Program-made: the position numbers and the translations under genes
Assembly (NCBI RefSeq): GCF_015690355.1
Contig: NZ_JADPRT010000007.1
Coordinates: 218,268 to 282,267 of the forward strand
Reading direction: 5' to 3'
Source of the DNA: Streptacidiphilus fuscans
GTDB lineage: Bacteria > Actinomycetota > Actinomycetes > Streptomycetales > Streptomycetaceae
Length of the DNA: 64,000 bases
Shown: positions 10,677 through 18,855 of the stretch, in pieces
Numbering within the stretch: position 1 is the stretch's first letter
How the letters are laid out: every line of letters begins with the position of its first letter
The notes under the pieces: generated by a model
Databases searched by the model: none
What the model saw: the letters and a program-made list of their open reading frames with translations, nothing else
Told to the model about the DNA's origin: nothing

Positions 10677-11138
10677 ATGATGAACGAACCCTTCACCCCG
10701 CCCCTGGGCATGATCCTGCGCCAGGCTCATATCCGCGCCTCCCGCGCCTTCGCCGAGGCGCTGCGCCCGATCGGGCTGGAGACCACGGGAGCCGGCCTCC
10801 TGCTCAACCTGCACCAGCTCGGCCCGCTGACCCAGCGTCAGCTTATCGACCTGACCGGCAACGACAAGTCCTCGATGGTGCGCTACATCGACGGCCTGGA
10901 GCAGCGCGGCCTGGTGCGACGCGAGCCGCACCCGACCGACCGCCGAGCCCACCTGGTCACTCCGACCGACGCAGGGCGCGAAGTCCTGGCCCGGATCATG
11001 GAGACGGCCGCACGGACCGACCGGCGGCTGGCGCAGGGCCTGACGCCCGAGGAGGCGCTCACCCTCCGCGCCCTGCTGACCCGCTTCGCCACCTCCCCGG
11101 CCCCGGACGACTCCCCCGAGCCGGGGTCGGCCACCTGA
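10677..11138 (+). CDS. MarR-family transcriptional regulator
   Basis: 153 aa winged helix-turn-helix protein. Recognition-helix region: QRQLIDLTGNDKSSMVRYIDGLEQRGLV; wing: RREPHPTDRRAHLVTPT, the family hallmark. Start chosen at the first of two adjacent ATGs (10677), where the conserved N-terminus begins. Divergent from the membrane protein/multicopper oxidase operon and flanked by TCTC/GAGA repeats, so it most likely represses that operon and itself. The signal is unknown; copper, phenolics or oxidants would suit the target. Confidence 0.9.
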   Translation: MMNEPFTPPLGMILRQAHIRASRAFAEALRPIGLETTGAGLLLNLHQLGPLTQRQLIDLTGNDKSSMVRYIDGLEQRGLVRREPHPTDRRAHLVTPTDAGREVLARIMETAARTDRRLAQGLTPEEALTLRALLTRFATSPAPDDSPEPGSAT

Positions 11139-11145
11139 GCCGCCG

Positions 11146-12039
11146 CTACTCGACCCGGCTGCGCCGCGCCGCGTCGTCCGCCGCGCCACCCCGGCCGACG
11201 AGACCGCGCGGCTTCTCCGCGAACTCCGCCAGTCGCGAGCCCATCGCGCGCAGCTTGATCGGCCCGACCGCGCCGACGATCAGCGGCGTCAGGTGCCGCT
11301 GCGGTTGCATCGCCCGCAGCCAGGCCTGGGCGTAGACGTGGGTCGACCGGCGCCCGATGCCGTCGGCGATCCGCTCGACGGCGGGGGCCAGCGGGTAGGT
11401 CTTGTTGAGCGGCCAGGGCAGGCCGGCACGCATGTCGCGCATGACGTCGTCCTGGTCCGCGCCGCGCACCATGTCGGTGTCGGTCCAACTGAGGTACCCC
11501 ACACCGACCTTGACGCCCTTGAGGGCCAACTCCGGGCGGAGCGAGTGGGCGAGGGCCTCAACCCCGGCCTTGCTCGCGCAGTACGCCGTCATCAGCGGCG
11601 CGGGCGTGAGGGCGGCCAGCGAGGCGATCTGCAGGAAGTAGCCGCGCGAGGCGGTCAGCGCGGGCAGGAAGGCCCAGGCGGTGTTGGCGCTGCCGACCAG
11701 GTTGACGTCGATCACCCGGGTCCAGACGTCCGGGTCGGAGTCCACGAACGGCGCGCCGGTGGCAATACCGGCGTTGGCGACCACCACGTCGATCTTCCCG
11801 TAGCGCTCGACGATCTCGTCGGCGACCGTGCGCAGCGCCTCGCGGTCGGTGACGTTCGCCTCCCACCATCCGGCGTCGGGTCCGATGGACTCGGCGACGG
11901 CGGCCAGTTCGTCGCGCTCCAGGCCGACGAGCGCCACCTTGGCACCGCGGGCGGCCAGCACCCGGGCGAGCTGCGCGCCGACCCCACGGGCGGCGCCGGT
12001 GATCACGGCGACCTGGGCGGCCATGCTGTGCTTGGACAT
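11146..12039 (-). CDS. Short-chain dehydrogenase/reductase
   Basis: 297 aa classical SDR. The NAD(P) motif TGAARGVG is at residues ~14-21, the NAG motif in VVVANAGIA, catalytic Ser in LQIASLAALT, and YCASK supplies Tyr and Lys. The ~60-residue C-terminal extension (LRAMQPQRHLTPL...) with basic patches may contact membrane or partner. AAAGG lies before the ATG. Second gene after the Baeyer-Villiger monooxygenase (50-nt gap); the pair could oxidise an alcohol to a ketone and then to an ester. The substrate is not evident. Confidence 0.9.
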   Translation of the reverse strand: MSKHSMAAQVAVITGAARGVGAQLARVLAARGAKVALVGLERDELAAVAESIGPDAGWWEANVTDREALRTVADEIVERYGKIDVVVANAGIATGAPFVDSDPDVWTRVIDVNLVGSANTAWAFLPALTASRGYFLQIASLAALTPAPLMTAYCASKAGVEALAHSLRPELALKGVKVGVGYLSWTDTDMVRGADQDDVMRDMRAGLPWPLNKTYPLAPAVERIADGIGRRSTHVYAQAWLRAMQPQRHLTPLIVGAVGPIKLRAMGSRLAEFAEKPRGLVGRGGAADDAARRSRVE

Positions 12040-12089
12040 CTCACGAACCTTTCGGGCGGCGTTCGGTGCGGTGGTCACGGGTGCGGCGG

Positions 12090-13691
12090 TCACGCGTGCG
12101 CGGCGGCGGCCGCGGCGGCTGGGACCTCGGGTGCCACGTCGACCTGGCGGATCTGGTCGTACTCGTGCAGGTCGACGGTGCGGGTCTCGCGGCGGTAGTG
12201 CGCGGTGGTGCCCGGCCAGAGCACGGTGTTGTTGCCCTTGGCGTCCAGGTACCAGCTGCGGCAGCCGCCGGTGTTCCACACCGTCCGCCGCATCCGGCGC
12301 TGCACGTCGTCGTTCCAGCGTCGCTGCGCGGAGGCGGTGACGTCCAGGGCGCGGGCGCCGCTCGCGTCCAGCTTGCGCAGGTAGTCGGCAAGGTAGTTGA
12401 GCTGGGACTCGATCATCAGCACCATCGAGCTGTTGCCGAGGCCGGTGTTGGGGCCGATCACGAAGAGCAGGTTCGGGAAGCCGCGCACGGTCGTGCCGCG
12501 CAGCGCGGCCATGCCCTCGGACCACTCCTCCGCCAGCGTCGTCCCGGCCGCGCCGGTGATGTGGCTGGCGACGGGCATGTCGGTGACGTGGAAACCGGTG
12601 CCGAAGACGATCACGTCGGCCTCGTGCTCCGTACCGTCGGCGGCGACCAGGGTGCTGCCCTTGATCTCCTTGAGCCCGGAGGCGACGACCTCGGCGTTGG
12701 GCTGGGCCAGCGCCGGGTAGTAGGTGTTGGAGAGCAGCACGCGCTTGCAGCCGAACCGGTAGTCGGGCGTCAGCTTGGCCCGCAGCGCCGGGTCCTTGAC
12801 GGCCCGTCGCAGGTTCTGCCCGGCCAGCGCCTCGGCCGCCTTGAGCAGCCCGGGGCGCTTCACGAACGCGCCGACCTGGTACTCGCGGACCAGCCAGAGC
12901 GCGCCGCGCAGCGCCTTCTGACTGGCCGGCAGCCGCCGGTAGAGGAACCGCTCGGCGGAGGTGATGTCGCGGTCCATCCGCGCCATCACCCAGGCGGGCG
13001 TGCGCTGGAACAGGACCAGCTTGTCGACCTTGGGCTGGATCGCGGGCACGATCTGGATCGCGGACGCGCCGGTGCCGACGACCGCGACGCGCTTGCCGCT
13101 CAGGTCGAGGTCGTGGTTCCACTGCGCGGAGTGGAAGACCTGGCCGGGGAAGTCCGCCAGCCCCGGCACGTCCGGCACCTGCGGGTCGGAGAGCGGGCCG
13201 GTCGCCGCGACCAGGACCTGGGCGCTGAACCGACCCTGGTCGGTCTCGATGTCCCAGCGCGCGGTCGCGTTGTTCCAGCGCGCGGCGGTGACGGTGTGCC
13301 CGAACCGCAGGTGCGGACGGAGCTGGAACCGGTCGACGATCCGCTCCAGGTAGGCGCGGATCTCGGGCTGGCCGGAGAAGGTGCGCGGCCAGTCGGGGTT
13401 GGGCGCGAAGGAGAACGAGTACAGGTGCGAGGGCACGTCGCAGGCGCAGCCGGGGTAGCTGTTGTCGCGCCAGGTCCCGCCCACCGAGTCCGCGCGCTCC
13501 AGCACCACGAAGTCGGTGACGCCCTCCTCGCGCAGCCGCACCGCCGCGCCCAGACCGCCGAAGCCGGTGCCGATCACGGCGACCCTGACCTGCTGCACCA
13601 CGTCCTCGACACGCCCGGCCGGCTGCGCCTGTTCCGCCGACTGCTCCTGCGCTGTCGGCTCTGCCTTCGTGGTCTTTCGCCTGCCCGCCAT
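12090..13691 (-). CDS. Flavin-dependent Baeyer-Villiger-type monooxygenase
   Basis: 533 aa. The FAD-binding GTGFGGLGAA is at residues ~40-50 and the NADPH-binding GTGASAIQ in the middle. Between them the type I BVMO fingerprint FxGxxxHxxxW reads FPGQVFHSAQW. These enzymes insert oxygen next to a carbonyl using NADPH and O2. The ~36 residues before the first Rossmann motif and the Ala-rich tail are variable. Downstream of tetR in the same direction and upstream of the SDR gene. BVMO and flavin monooxygenase activities overlap, so the exact reaction is open. Confidence 0.9.
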   Translation of the reverse strand: MAGRRKTTKAEPTAQEQSAEQAQPAGRVEDVVQQVRVAVIGTGFGGLGAAVRLREEGVTDFVVLERADSVGGTWRDNSYPGCACDVPSHLYSFSFAPNPDWPRTFSGQPEIRAYLERIVDRFQLRPHLRFGHTVTAARWNNATARWDIETDQGRFSAQVLVAATGPLSDPQVPDVPGLADFPGQVFHSAQWNHDLDLSGKRVAVVGTGASAIQIVPAIQPKVDKLVLFQRTPAWVMARMDRDITSAERFLYRRLPASQKALRGALWLVREYQVGAFVKRPGLLKAAEALAGQNLRRAVKDPALRAKLTPDYRFGCKRVLLSNTYYPALAQPNAEVVASGLKEIKGSTLVAADGTEHEADVIVFGTGFHVTDMPVASHITGAAGTTLAEEWSEGMAALRGTTVRGFPNLLFVIGPNTGLGNSSMVLMIESQLNYLADYLRKLDASGARALDVTASAQRRWNDDVQRRMRRTVWNTGGCRSWYLDAKGNNTVLWPGTTAHYRRETRTVDLHEYDQIRQVDVAPEVPAAAAAAAHA

Positions 13692-13824
13692 CCCGGTCCT
13701 CCAGCGTCCCTCACCCGGCGTCCTTCACCCGGTCAGCGCCGTCGTCGACTGTGCCAGTGATCGGTGGCGCAATCAGGAGCGTAGGGGACGCCGGGTGCCT
13801 CGGGAAGACTACGGAAGGCGGAAG

Positions 13825-14526
13825 TTACGCGCCGGTATGCCCGAAGCCCGCACCCTGAGCACCGCCGAACGCGGCCCCGCCGCCCCCCGGCGCGCCCGGC
13901 AGGGTCAGCCCGATGAGCAGCCGGTCCAGGACCTCACCGGCCTCGCGACGCGCCCGGACGTGGTCCTCCGCGCGGGCGATGTACAGGCTGGCCTCGGAGA
14001 TCAGCGCGGCCAGCAGCCTGGTGAGCGGCGCGACCGGCATCGGCTGAATGCTGCCCTCGGCGATCGCCCTGGTCAGCTCCTCGGCCAGCAGCACGTAGCC
14101 GTGCTGCTCCACCAGCGCGTCCCAGGCGCTGTGGCCGAGCACGGCCGGGCCCTCGACGAGCACGATCCGCTGGAAGTCGGGATCGTTGCAGGCGTCGAGG
14201 AAGGACTGGAACCCGAGCCTCAGCAGCGTCCACGCGTCACCCGATCGGGCCTCCGCCCGCGCGGTTTCCTGTTCGACCAGCCGCTCCGCCATCTCCTGGG
14301 CGCACTCGCCCATCACGGCGCGGAACAGGTCGGCCTTGTCCTTGAAGTGGTGGTAGAGCGCACCCCGGGTGACCTGGGCCGCAGCGACGATGTCCTCAGT
14401 ACCCGTCGCGGTGTACCCACGCTCGGCGAACAGCGTGCGCGCGGCGCGCACCAGCGCGCGCCGGGTGTCGGCGGTGTGTTCCGCACGCCGACCCCGCGGA
14501 CTACGCGCCGATCGAGGAGCTGTCAT
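13825..14526 (-). CDS. TetR-family regulator between BVMO and hpnH
   Basis: 233 aa. An N-terminal HTH is clear: RRALVRAARTLFAERGYTATGTEDI then TRGALYHHFKDKADLF. The C-terminal ligand domain is unassigned and ends in a Gly/Ala-rich tail. I prefer ATG 14526 (AGGATGTAGG upstream); an in-frame ATG at 14544 lies inside the palindrome CATACAGACTGTATG, the probable autoregulatory operator. It diverges from hpnH and precedes the BVMO/SDR genes on the same strand, so it may control either or both. Confidence 0.9.
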   Translation of the reverse strand: MTAPRSARSPRGRRAEHTADTRRALVRAARTLFAERGYTATGTEDIVAAAQVTRGALYHHFKDKADLFRAVMGECAQEMAERLVEQETARAEARSGDAWTLLRLGFQSFLDACNDPDFQRIVLVEGPAVLGHSAWDALVEQHGYVLLAEELTRAIAEGSIQPMPVAPLTRLLAALISEASLYIARAEDHVRARREAGEVLDRLLIGLTLPGAPGGGGAAFGGAQGAGFGHTGA

Positions 14527-14541
14527 ACCTACATCCTGTTC

Positions 14542-14556
14542 CATACAGACTGTATG
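14542..14556. promoter_or_regulatory. Perfect TetR-type palindrome between tetR and hpnH
   Basis: CATACAG-A-CTGTATG, perfect 7-bp arms about a single base. It lies 16 nt upstream of the preferred tetR start and 50 nt upstream of hpnH. The only inverted repeat of this quality in the divergent gap, it is the natural binding site for the adjacent TetR. Confidence 0.7.
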
Positions 14557-14605
14557 TTAGAGGAGGGCCACGGACCCGCGGCCCGGGGGAACGGAGACAT
14601 GGATC

Positions 14606-15610
14606 ATGGGACTCCCACTCAATCTGACCGTCAAGATGGGCACGTACCTCCTCAAGCAGAAGCTTCTCCGCCGCGAGAAGTTCCCCCTGATCGTCGAGGT
14701 GGAACCCCTTTTCGCGTGCAATCTGGCCTGCCAGGGCTGCGGCAAGATCCAGCACCCGGCCAGTGTGCTCAAGCAGCGCATGCCGGTGGAGCAGGCCGTC
14801 GCCGCCGTGGAGGAGTCCGGTGCACCGATGGTGTCGCTGGCCGGTGGCGAGCCGCTGATGCACCCGCAGATCGACGAGATCACCCGCCAGCTGCTGAAGC
14901 GCGGCAAGTTCGTGGTGCTCTGCACCAACGCGCTGCTGCTGCCCAAGCACATCCACAAGTTCAAGCCGCACCGCAACTTCGCCTGGATGGTCCACATCGA
15001 CGGGCTGCGTGAGCGGCACGACGAGTCGGTCAGCAAGGAAGGCGTCTTCGACGACGCCATCGCGGCCATCCGGCAGGCCAAGGCGGCCGGTTTCCAGGTC
15101 TACACGAACTCGACGTTCTTCAACAACGACAGCCCTCAGGACATCATCGAGGTGCTCGACTACCTGAACGACGAGCTCAAGGTCGACCGGATGCAGATCT
15201 CCCCCGGTTACGCCTACGAGAAGGCCCCGGACCAGGACCGCTTCCTCGGCGTCGAGCAGACCCGGCAGCTGTTCAAGAAGGCCTTCGGGGACGGCCGCCG
15301 CAAGAAGTGGCGGCTGAACCACTCCGCGCTCTACCTGGACTTCCTGGAGGGGAAGACCGACTTCGAGTGCACCCCGTGGGCGATCCCGTCCTACTCGCTC
15401 AAGGGCTGGCAGAAGCCGTGCTACCTGATGGCCGACGGCTACGTCGAGTCCTACCAGGAGCTGCTGGACTCCACGGACTGGGACAACTACGGCCGCGGCA
15501 AGGACCCGCGGTGCGACAACTGCATGGCGCACTGCGGCTACGAGCCGACCGCCGTGCTGGCCACCATGTCCTCGCTCAAGGAGAGCCTGCGGGCGGTCAC
15601 CAGCGGCTGA
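14606..15610 (+). CDS. hpnH: Adenosylhopane synthase, radical SAM protein HpnH
   Basis: 334 aa. Joins the 5'-deoxyadenosyl radical of SAM to diploptene, giving adenosylhopane, the first C35 hopanoid. The 4Fe-4S motif is CNLACQGCGK near residue 38, followed by a radical SAM barrel (SLAGGEPLMHPQ). The C-terminus holds further Cys (CDNCMAHCGYEP) and matches HpnH. An acGGAGA site lies 8 nt before the ATG. It stands alone here, about 21 kb from the main hopanoid operon, divergent from a tetR gene and followed by a strong hairpin terminator. The annotation is secure; the location is unusual. Confidence 0.95.
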   Translation: MGLPLNLTVKMGTYLLKQKLLRREKFPLIVEVEPLFACNLACQGCGKIQHPASVLKQRMPVEQAVAAVEESGAPMVSLAGGEPLMHPQIDEITRQLLKRGKFVVLCTNALLLPKHIHKFKPHRNFAWMVHIDGLRERHDESVSKEGVFDDAIAAIRQAKAAGFQVYTNSTFFNNDSPQDIIEVLDYLNDELKVDRMQISPGYAYEKAPDQDRFLGVEQTRQLFKKAFGDGRRKKWRLNHSALYLDFLEGKTDFECTPWAIPSYSLKGWQKPCYLMADGYVESYQELLDSTDWDNYGRGKDPRCDNCMAHCGYEPTAVLATMSSLKESLRAVTSG

Positions 15611-15663
15611 TCCGCCGGCGACGCTCCCTCGATCACCTTCGATCACGCGAGCGGCGCAACCCG

Positions 15664-15717
15664 GGGCGGGCCGTCGTATCGAGCCGAAACGTTGCGGCAC
15701 GATACGACGGCCCGTCC
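15664..15717 (+). terminator. Long hairpin terminator after hpnH
   Basis: A 15-bp perfect stem (CGGGCCGTCGTATCG at 15667-15681 with its complement at 15700-15714) extends outward by three pairs after one mismatch. The loop contains a small GCCG/CGGC sub-stem. It begins about 55 nt past the hpnH stop and is followed by CCTTTCG. Confidence 0.75.
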
Positions 15718-15819
15718 CTTTCGTCCCTGGCAAACGCTACCGGCGCGTCACTAGCATGAGGCCCCACCAGGGGGCAGCAGATCCGTCGGACACAGCAAGG
15801 CGAGTTAGGGGCAGGCAGC

Positions 15820-16590
15820 ATGGCCGCGAAGGAAGAGCTGGACACGTTCTACGTGCTCACGGCGCTGTTGGTGACCCCAGCGCAGTTCCCCAGCGTGCTC
15901 GGGGACGACTACCCCGAGGCCTGCGCCACGCTCGGCGTCGAGCCCTGGTCCGACGGCTACGGCCTGCTCTTCGGCCAGGACGCCTCGGGCGCCCGCTGGA
16001 CGGTGGTCTGCGACGACGCCGCCCTGGTCGCCGGGGCCATCGCGGCCTGGGACTGCGGCATGGAGTACGAGCTGGCCGCGCCGGACCGCACGGTCGTCGA
16101 CACCGTCGCGGGCTGGCCGCTGGCCATCACCATCGCCACGCCCGACATACCCGCGCCGCACGACCCGCACGGCGACCACCCGGTGCTGCTGCAGGCCCCG
16201 GACCCGCAGGGCTGGGGCCCGGCGCACCGGCGGCTGGCCGCCGACGAGGTGGCCAAGCAGTGGCTCACCTGGCGCCACCAGGTCAGCGAGGGCGCCAGCT
16301 TTGACTCCACGGGCGCCCAGCCTCCGGCGCACGTCAAGCGGGCCCTGGACCAGGCCCGTGGCTACACCAGCGACCCGCCGCCCGCCGGGCGCATCCGCTC
16401 CGCCCCGGCCCCGGACGGCGCGCGCATCGTCCGCGCCGACGGACCGGGCTGGAGCCTCGCGGCGCACACGGAGGACATCGCGCTGCTGCTGCTCGACGAG
16501 AAGCCGCACGAGATCATCCCGGTCGGCCGCGGCCCGGAGCTGCCCGCGCTGCTCCGCGACCTGGACCAGATGGCGCGCGCGTCCGGCTGA
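15820..16590 (+). CDS. Conserved actinomycete protein of unknown function
   Basis: 256 aa, acidic, soluble, without signal peptide or membrane helix. It starts MAAKEELDTFYVL and ends EIIPVGRGPELPALLRDLDQMARASG. GGGGCAGG precedes the ATG. I do not recognise a domain. The conserved look of the N-terminal 120 residues (alternating hydrophobic strands, DASGARWTVVCDD) suggests an alpha/beta fold. It stands alone between the hpnH terminator and a lipoprotein gene. Confidence 0.75.
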   Translation: MAAKEELDTFYVLTALLVTPAQFPSVLGDDYPEACATLGVEPWSDGYGLLFGQDASGARWTVVCDDAALVAGAIAAWDCGMEYELAAPDRTVVDTVAGWPLAITIATPDIPAPHDPHGDHPVLLQAPDPQGWGPAHRRLAADEVAKQWLTWRHQVSEGASFDSTGAQPPAHVKRALDQARGYTSDPPPAGRIRSAPAPDGARIVRADGPGWSLAAHTEDIALLLLDEKPHEIIPVGRGPELPALLRDLDQMARASG

Positions 16591-16704
16591 GCGACCGTCC
16601 GCCTGGCTCAGGCCGCATCGGCCCGAGGCGGGCGGTTCGCGTCGGCCGCAGGACACGCCCTCAGGCACTGCCCTGCCGACCTTCGGCGGGGGCAGACTGG
16701 AGCC

Positions 16705-17793
16705 GTGGTGAGCAGCCCTGACCGGACCGGGTCGGCCGGACCGGTCGTCAGCAGACGCAGCGTGCTCGCGGTCGGCGCGGGCGCGGTGGTGGGCCTGGTC
16801 GCGGCCTGCTCCTCCAGCGCGCACAGCCCGGGCGGCACGTCCTCGACCGCCACGACCTCCGCGGCCGGGCGTCCCACGCCGCTGCCGTCGTCCGCCGTCT
16901 CCGCCGCCGTTCCCTCCGCGCACGCGTCGAGCGCGGCAGCGTTGCCTGCGACGACCGCGTGGCAGCCGAGCAGCAACGACATCGACCCGCAGGTGAAGCT
17001 CCGGGCGGTGCGACTGATCGAGGCGCTGGGCAGCTGGCCGGCGGGCGGCTCGGGCGAGGCGGCTGCGGCACGCCGGGCAGCCGCGGCGGGGTACGACCCT
17101 GCGCTCGCCGCCGAGGCGGGCGGCCTGCTGAGCTCCGCACCGGAGGCGGCGCTGCAGGTGCTGGAGGCGCAGTACGGCGGGATCCTCAGCGATGCGGCCA
17201 GCGTTCTGGTGGTCTGCCGCCAGTACACCCCCGGACACACCGAGACCGCCGACACCACCGCCGCCGACAGCGGCGGGACCACCGTGGACGTGCGGCTCAG
17301 CAGCGCGCAGCCGCTCTGGCAGGTGACGGCACTTCACCCGGCGCTCCCCGGAGGGGCGTTGGCGCTCTCCGCGCTCAGCCCCGCAGCGCGCGCGGTACTC
17401 GCCTCGGACGCGATCACGCTGCCTCCGGCGGCGCATGCGGACGTGCTCAGCGGCAACGTCCACGACAGTGCGCTGGAGGCGATGCTGACGCTGTCGCACA
17501 GCCATCGCATCGAGCTGAGCGTGGTCCGCTCCGGGCATCCGCTCGACGTCTTCGGCACCACCCGGCCGAGCGACCACCCGAAGGGGCGCGCCTTCGACGT
17601 CTGGCGCATCGACGGCCAGGCCGTCATCGACCCGGCCACGCCGCGCACCCTGGTGGAGGGCTTCATGCGCGCGGCAGCGGCGGCCGGGTCCTACAACGTG
17701 GGCGGGCCCTACCTGTTGAGCGGCGGGGCGCCGGACCAGTTCTTCAGCGACGACACCCACCACGACCACGTCCACGTCGGGTTCGACGTCTGA
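16705..17793 (+). CDS. Tat/lipobox lipoprotein with M15-like zinc peptidase domain
   Basis: 362 aa starting at GTG 16705 (16708 possible). The signal SRRSVLAVGAGAVVGLVAACSSS combines a twin-arginine motif with a lipobox. A Ser/Thr/Ala-rich spacer and a helical middle region follow. The last ~120 residues carry the LAS-type metallopeptidase ligands: SDHPKGRAFDVW (His and Asp) and HHDHVHVGF (third ligand). This implies a peptidoglycan D-Ala-D-Ala-type carboxypeptidase, or a dead relative. The start lies six bases after CAGACT, a possible -10, so it may be leaderless. Confidence 0.82.
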   Translation: MVSSPDRTGSAGPVVSRRSVLAVGAGAVVGLVAACSSSAHSPGGTSSTATTSAAGRPTPLPSSAVSAAVPSAHASSAAALPATTAWQPSSNDIDPQVKLRAVRLIEALGSWPAGGSGEAAAARRAAAAGYDPALAAEAGGLLSSAPEAALQVLEAQYGGILSDAASVLVVCRQYTPGHTETADTTAADSGGTTVDVRLSSAQPLWQVTALHPALPGGALALSALSPAARAVLASDAITLPPAAHADVLSGNVHDSALEAMLTLSHSHRIELSVVRSGHPLDVFGTTRPSDHPKGRAFDVWRIDGQAVIDPATPRTLVEGFMRAAAAAGSYNVGGPYLLSGGAPDQFFSDDTHHDHVHVGFDV

Positions 17794-17844
17794 CCGTGTG
17801 ACCGTGGGCCGTGGCGGGTCCTGTCGTCATGGCATCCGAAGGCG

Positions 17845-18690
17845 TCACGCCATCGGGAGGGACGTCCCCTGGACGGCCTGGATGTCGAGCTCGACGCGGA
17901 GCGTGGTGCCGATCGCCGCAATGCCGACCTGCACGACCTGGTTGTAGGTCATCGCGAAGTCCTCGCGGCGCAGTTCGGCCGTCGCCCGGAACGCCGCACG
18001 CGTGCCGCCCCACGGGTCCGGACCCGTACCCAGGTACGTCAGGTCCAGGTCGACCGGCCGGGTCACCGCGTTCATCGTCAGCTCACCGTGGACCGTCCAA
18101 CGGTCCGCACCCGCCGCAGAGACGCCGCCCGTGCTGCGGTAGGTGATCTCCGGCTGGGCGTCCACGTTCAGGAAGTCCGCCGACCGCAGGTGGTCGTCAC
18201 GCATCTTGTTGCCCGTGTCGATCGACGCCGCACCGATCACGGCGTCGACCCGCGACTCCTCGACCCGCTCGGCGATCTCGATCTGCCCGCGGAACTCACC
18301 GAAGTGCCCACGGATGCTGGAGATCCCCAGATGCTGCGCGACCGCGCCGACCGAGGAATGCGCCGGATCGATCGTCCACGGCCCCGGCGGCGGCAGCTCC
18401 ACCCCGCCCTGCCGCGCCAGCACCAGGTTCCCCAGATCCGCCCGCCCCGAGGACGCCACGATCGCGGTCGACGCGGTCGGCTGATAGCCGACCGCCGTGA
18501 CGATCGCGGTGTACACGCCCTGCGGCAGCGCCTCCGTCAGCACCACACCGTCGTCGTCCGCCGCCGCCCGCACGACCTGACGACCCGTCATGTCCGTCAC
18601 GGTCAGCACCGCGTGCCGAACTGCCCAACCATCCTTCGTCCGCACCCGCGCACGAAGCCCCATGCTGCCCTCACCGGAGTGAGTGGTCAT
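17845..18690 (-). CDS. YceI-family protein with carboxypeptidase-regulatory-like domain
   Basis: 281 aa. Residues ~15-90 form a carboxypeptidase-regulatory-like beta sandwich (VRTKDGWAVRHAVLTVTD...GVYTAIVTAVGYQP). Residues ~105-275 form a YceI lipocalin-like barrel (WTIDPAHSSVGAVAQHLGISSIRGHFGEF, SIDTGNKMRDDHLRSADFLNV), a fold that binds isoprenoid or other lipid ligands in characterised members. No signal peptide is evident. Downstream of the MFS exporter, which carries three copies of the same regulatory-like domain, although a hairpin lies between them. Confidence 0.9.
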   Translation of the reverse strand: MTTHSGEGSMGLRARVRTKDGWAVRHAVLTVTDMTGRQVVRAAADDDGVVLTEALPQGVYTAIVTAVGYQPTASTAIVASSGRADLGNLVLARQGGVELPPPGPWTIDPAHSSVGAVAQHLGISSIRGHFGEFRGQIEIAERVEESRVDAVIGAASIDTGNKMRDDHLRSADFLNVDAQPEITYRSTGGVSAAGADRWTVHGELTMNAVTRPVDLDLTYLGTGPDPWGGTRAAFRATAELRREDFAMTYNQVVQVGIAAIGTTLRVELDIQAVQGTSLPMA

Positions 18691-18712
18691 CGCTGCTCCC
18701 GATCATTCGGTG

Positions 18713-18796
18713 ACGGGTTCCGGTGTCCTCAGCTCCCGGTGTCCCCGGTGCTCATCCGCGCCGAGGCTCCTCCGCGCCGAGGACAGCGGAACCCGT
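18713..18796 (-). terminator. Large inverted repeat between exporter and yceI genes
   Basis: Arms of 18 nt with one mismatch (18713-18730 and 18779-18796; left arm ACGGGTTCCGGTGTCCTC) flank a 48-nt loop that contains CCGCGCCGAGG twice. It sits 60 nt past the exporter stop and could terminate or attenuate transcription into yceI. Confidence 0.45.
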
Positions 18797-18855
18797 TCGT
18801 CCCCACACTGGCCTACGCCCTCACGCTGGACGACGCAGGCCGTTCGCCCGTTCTG

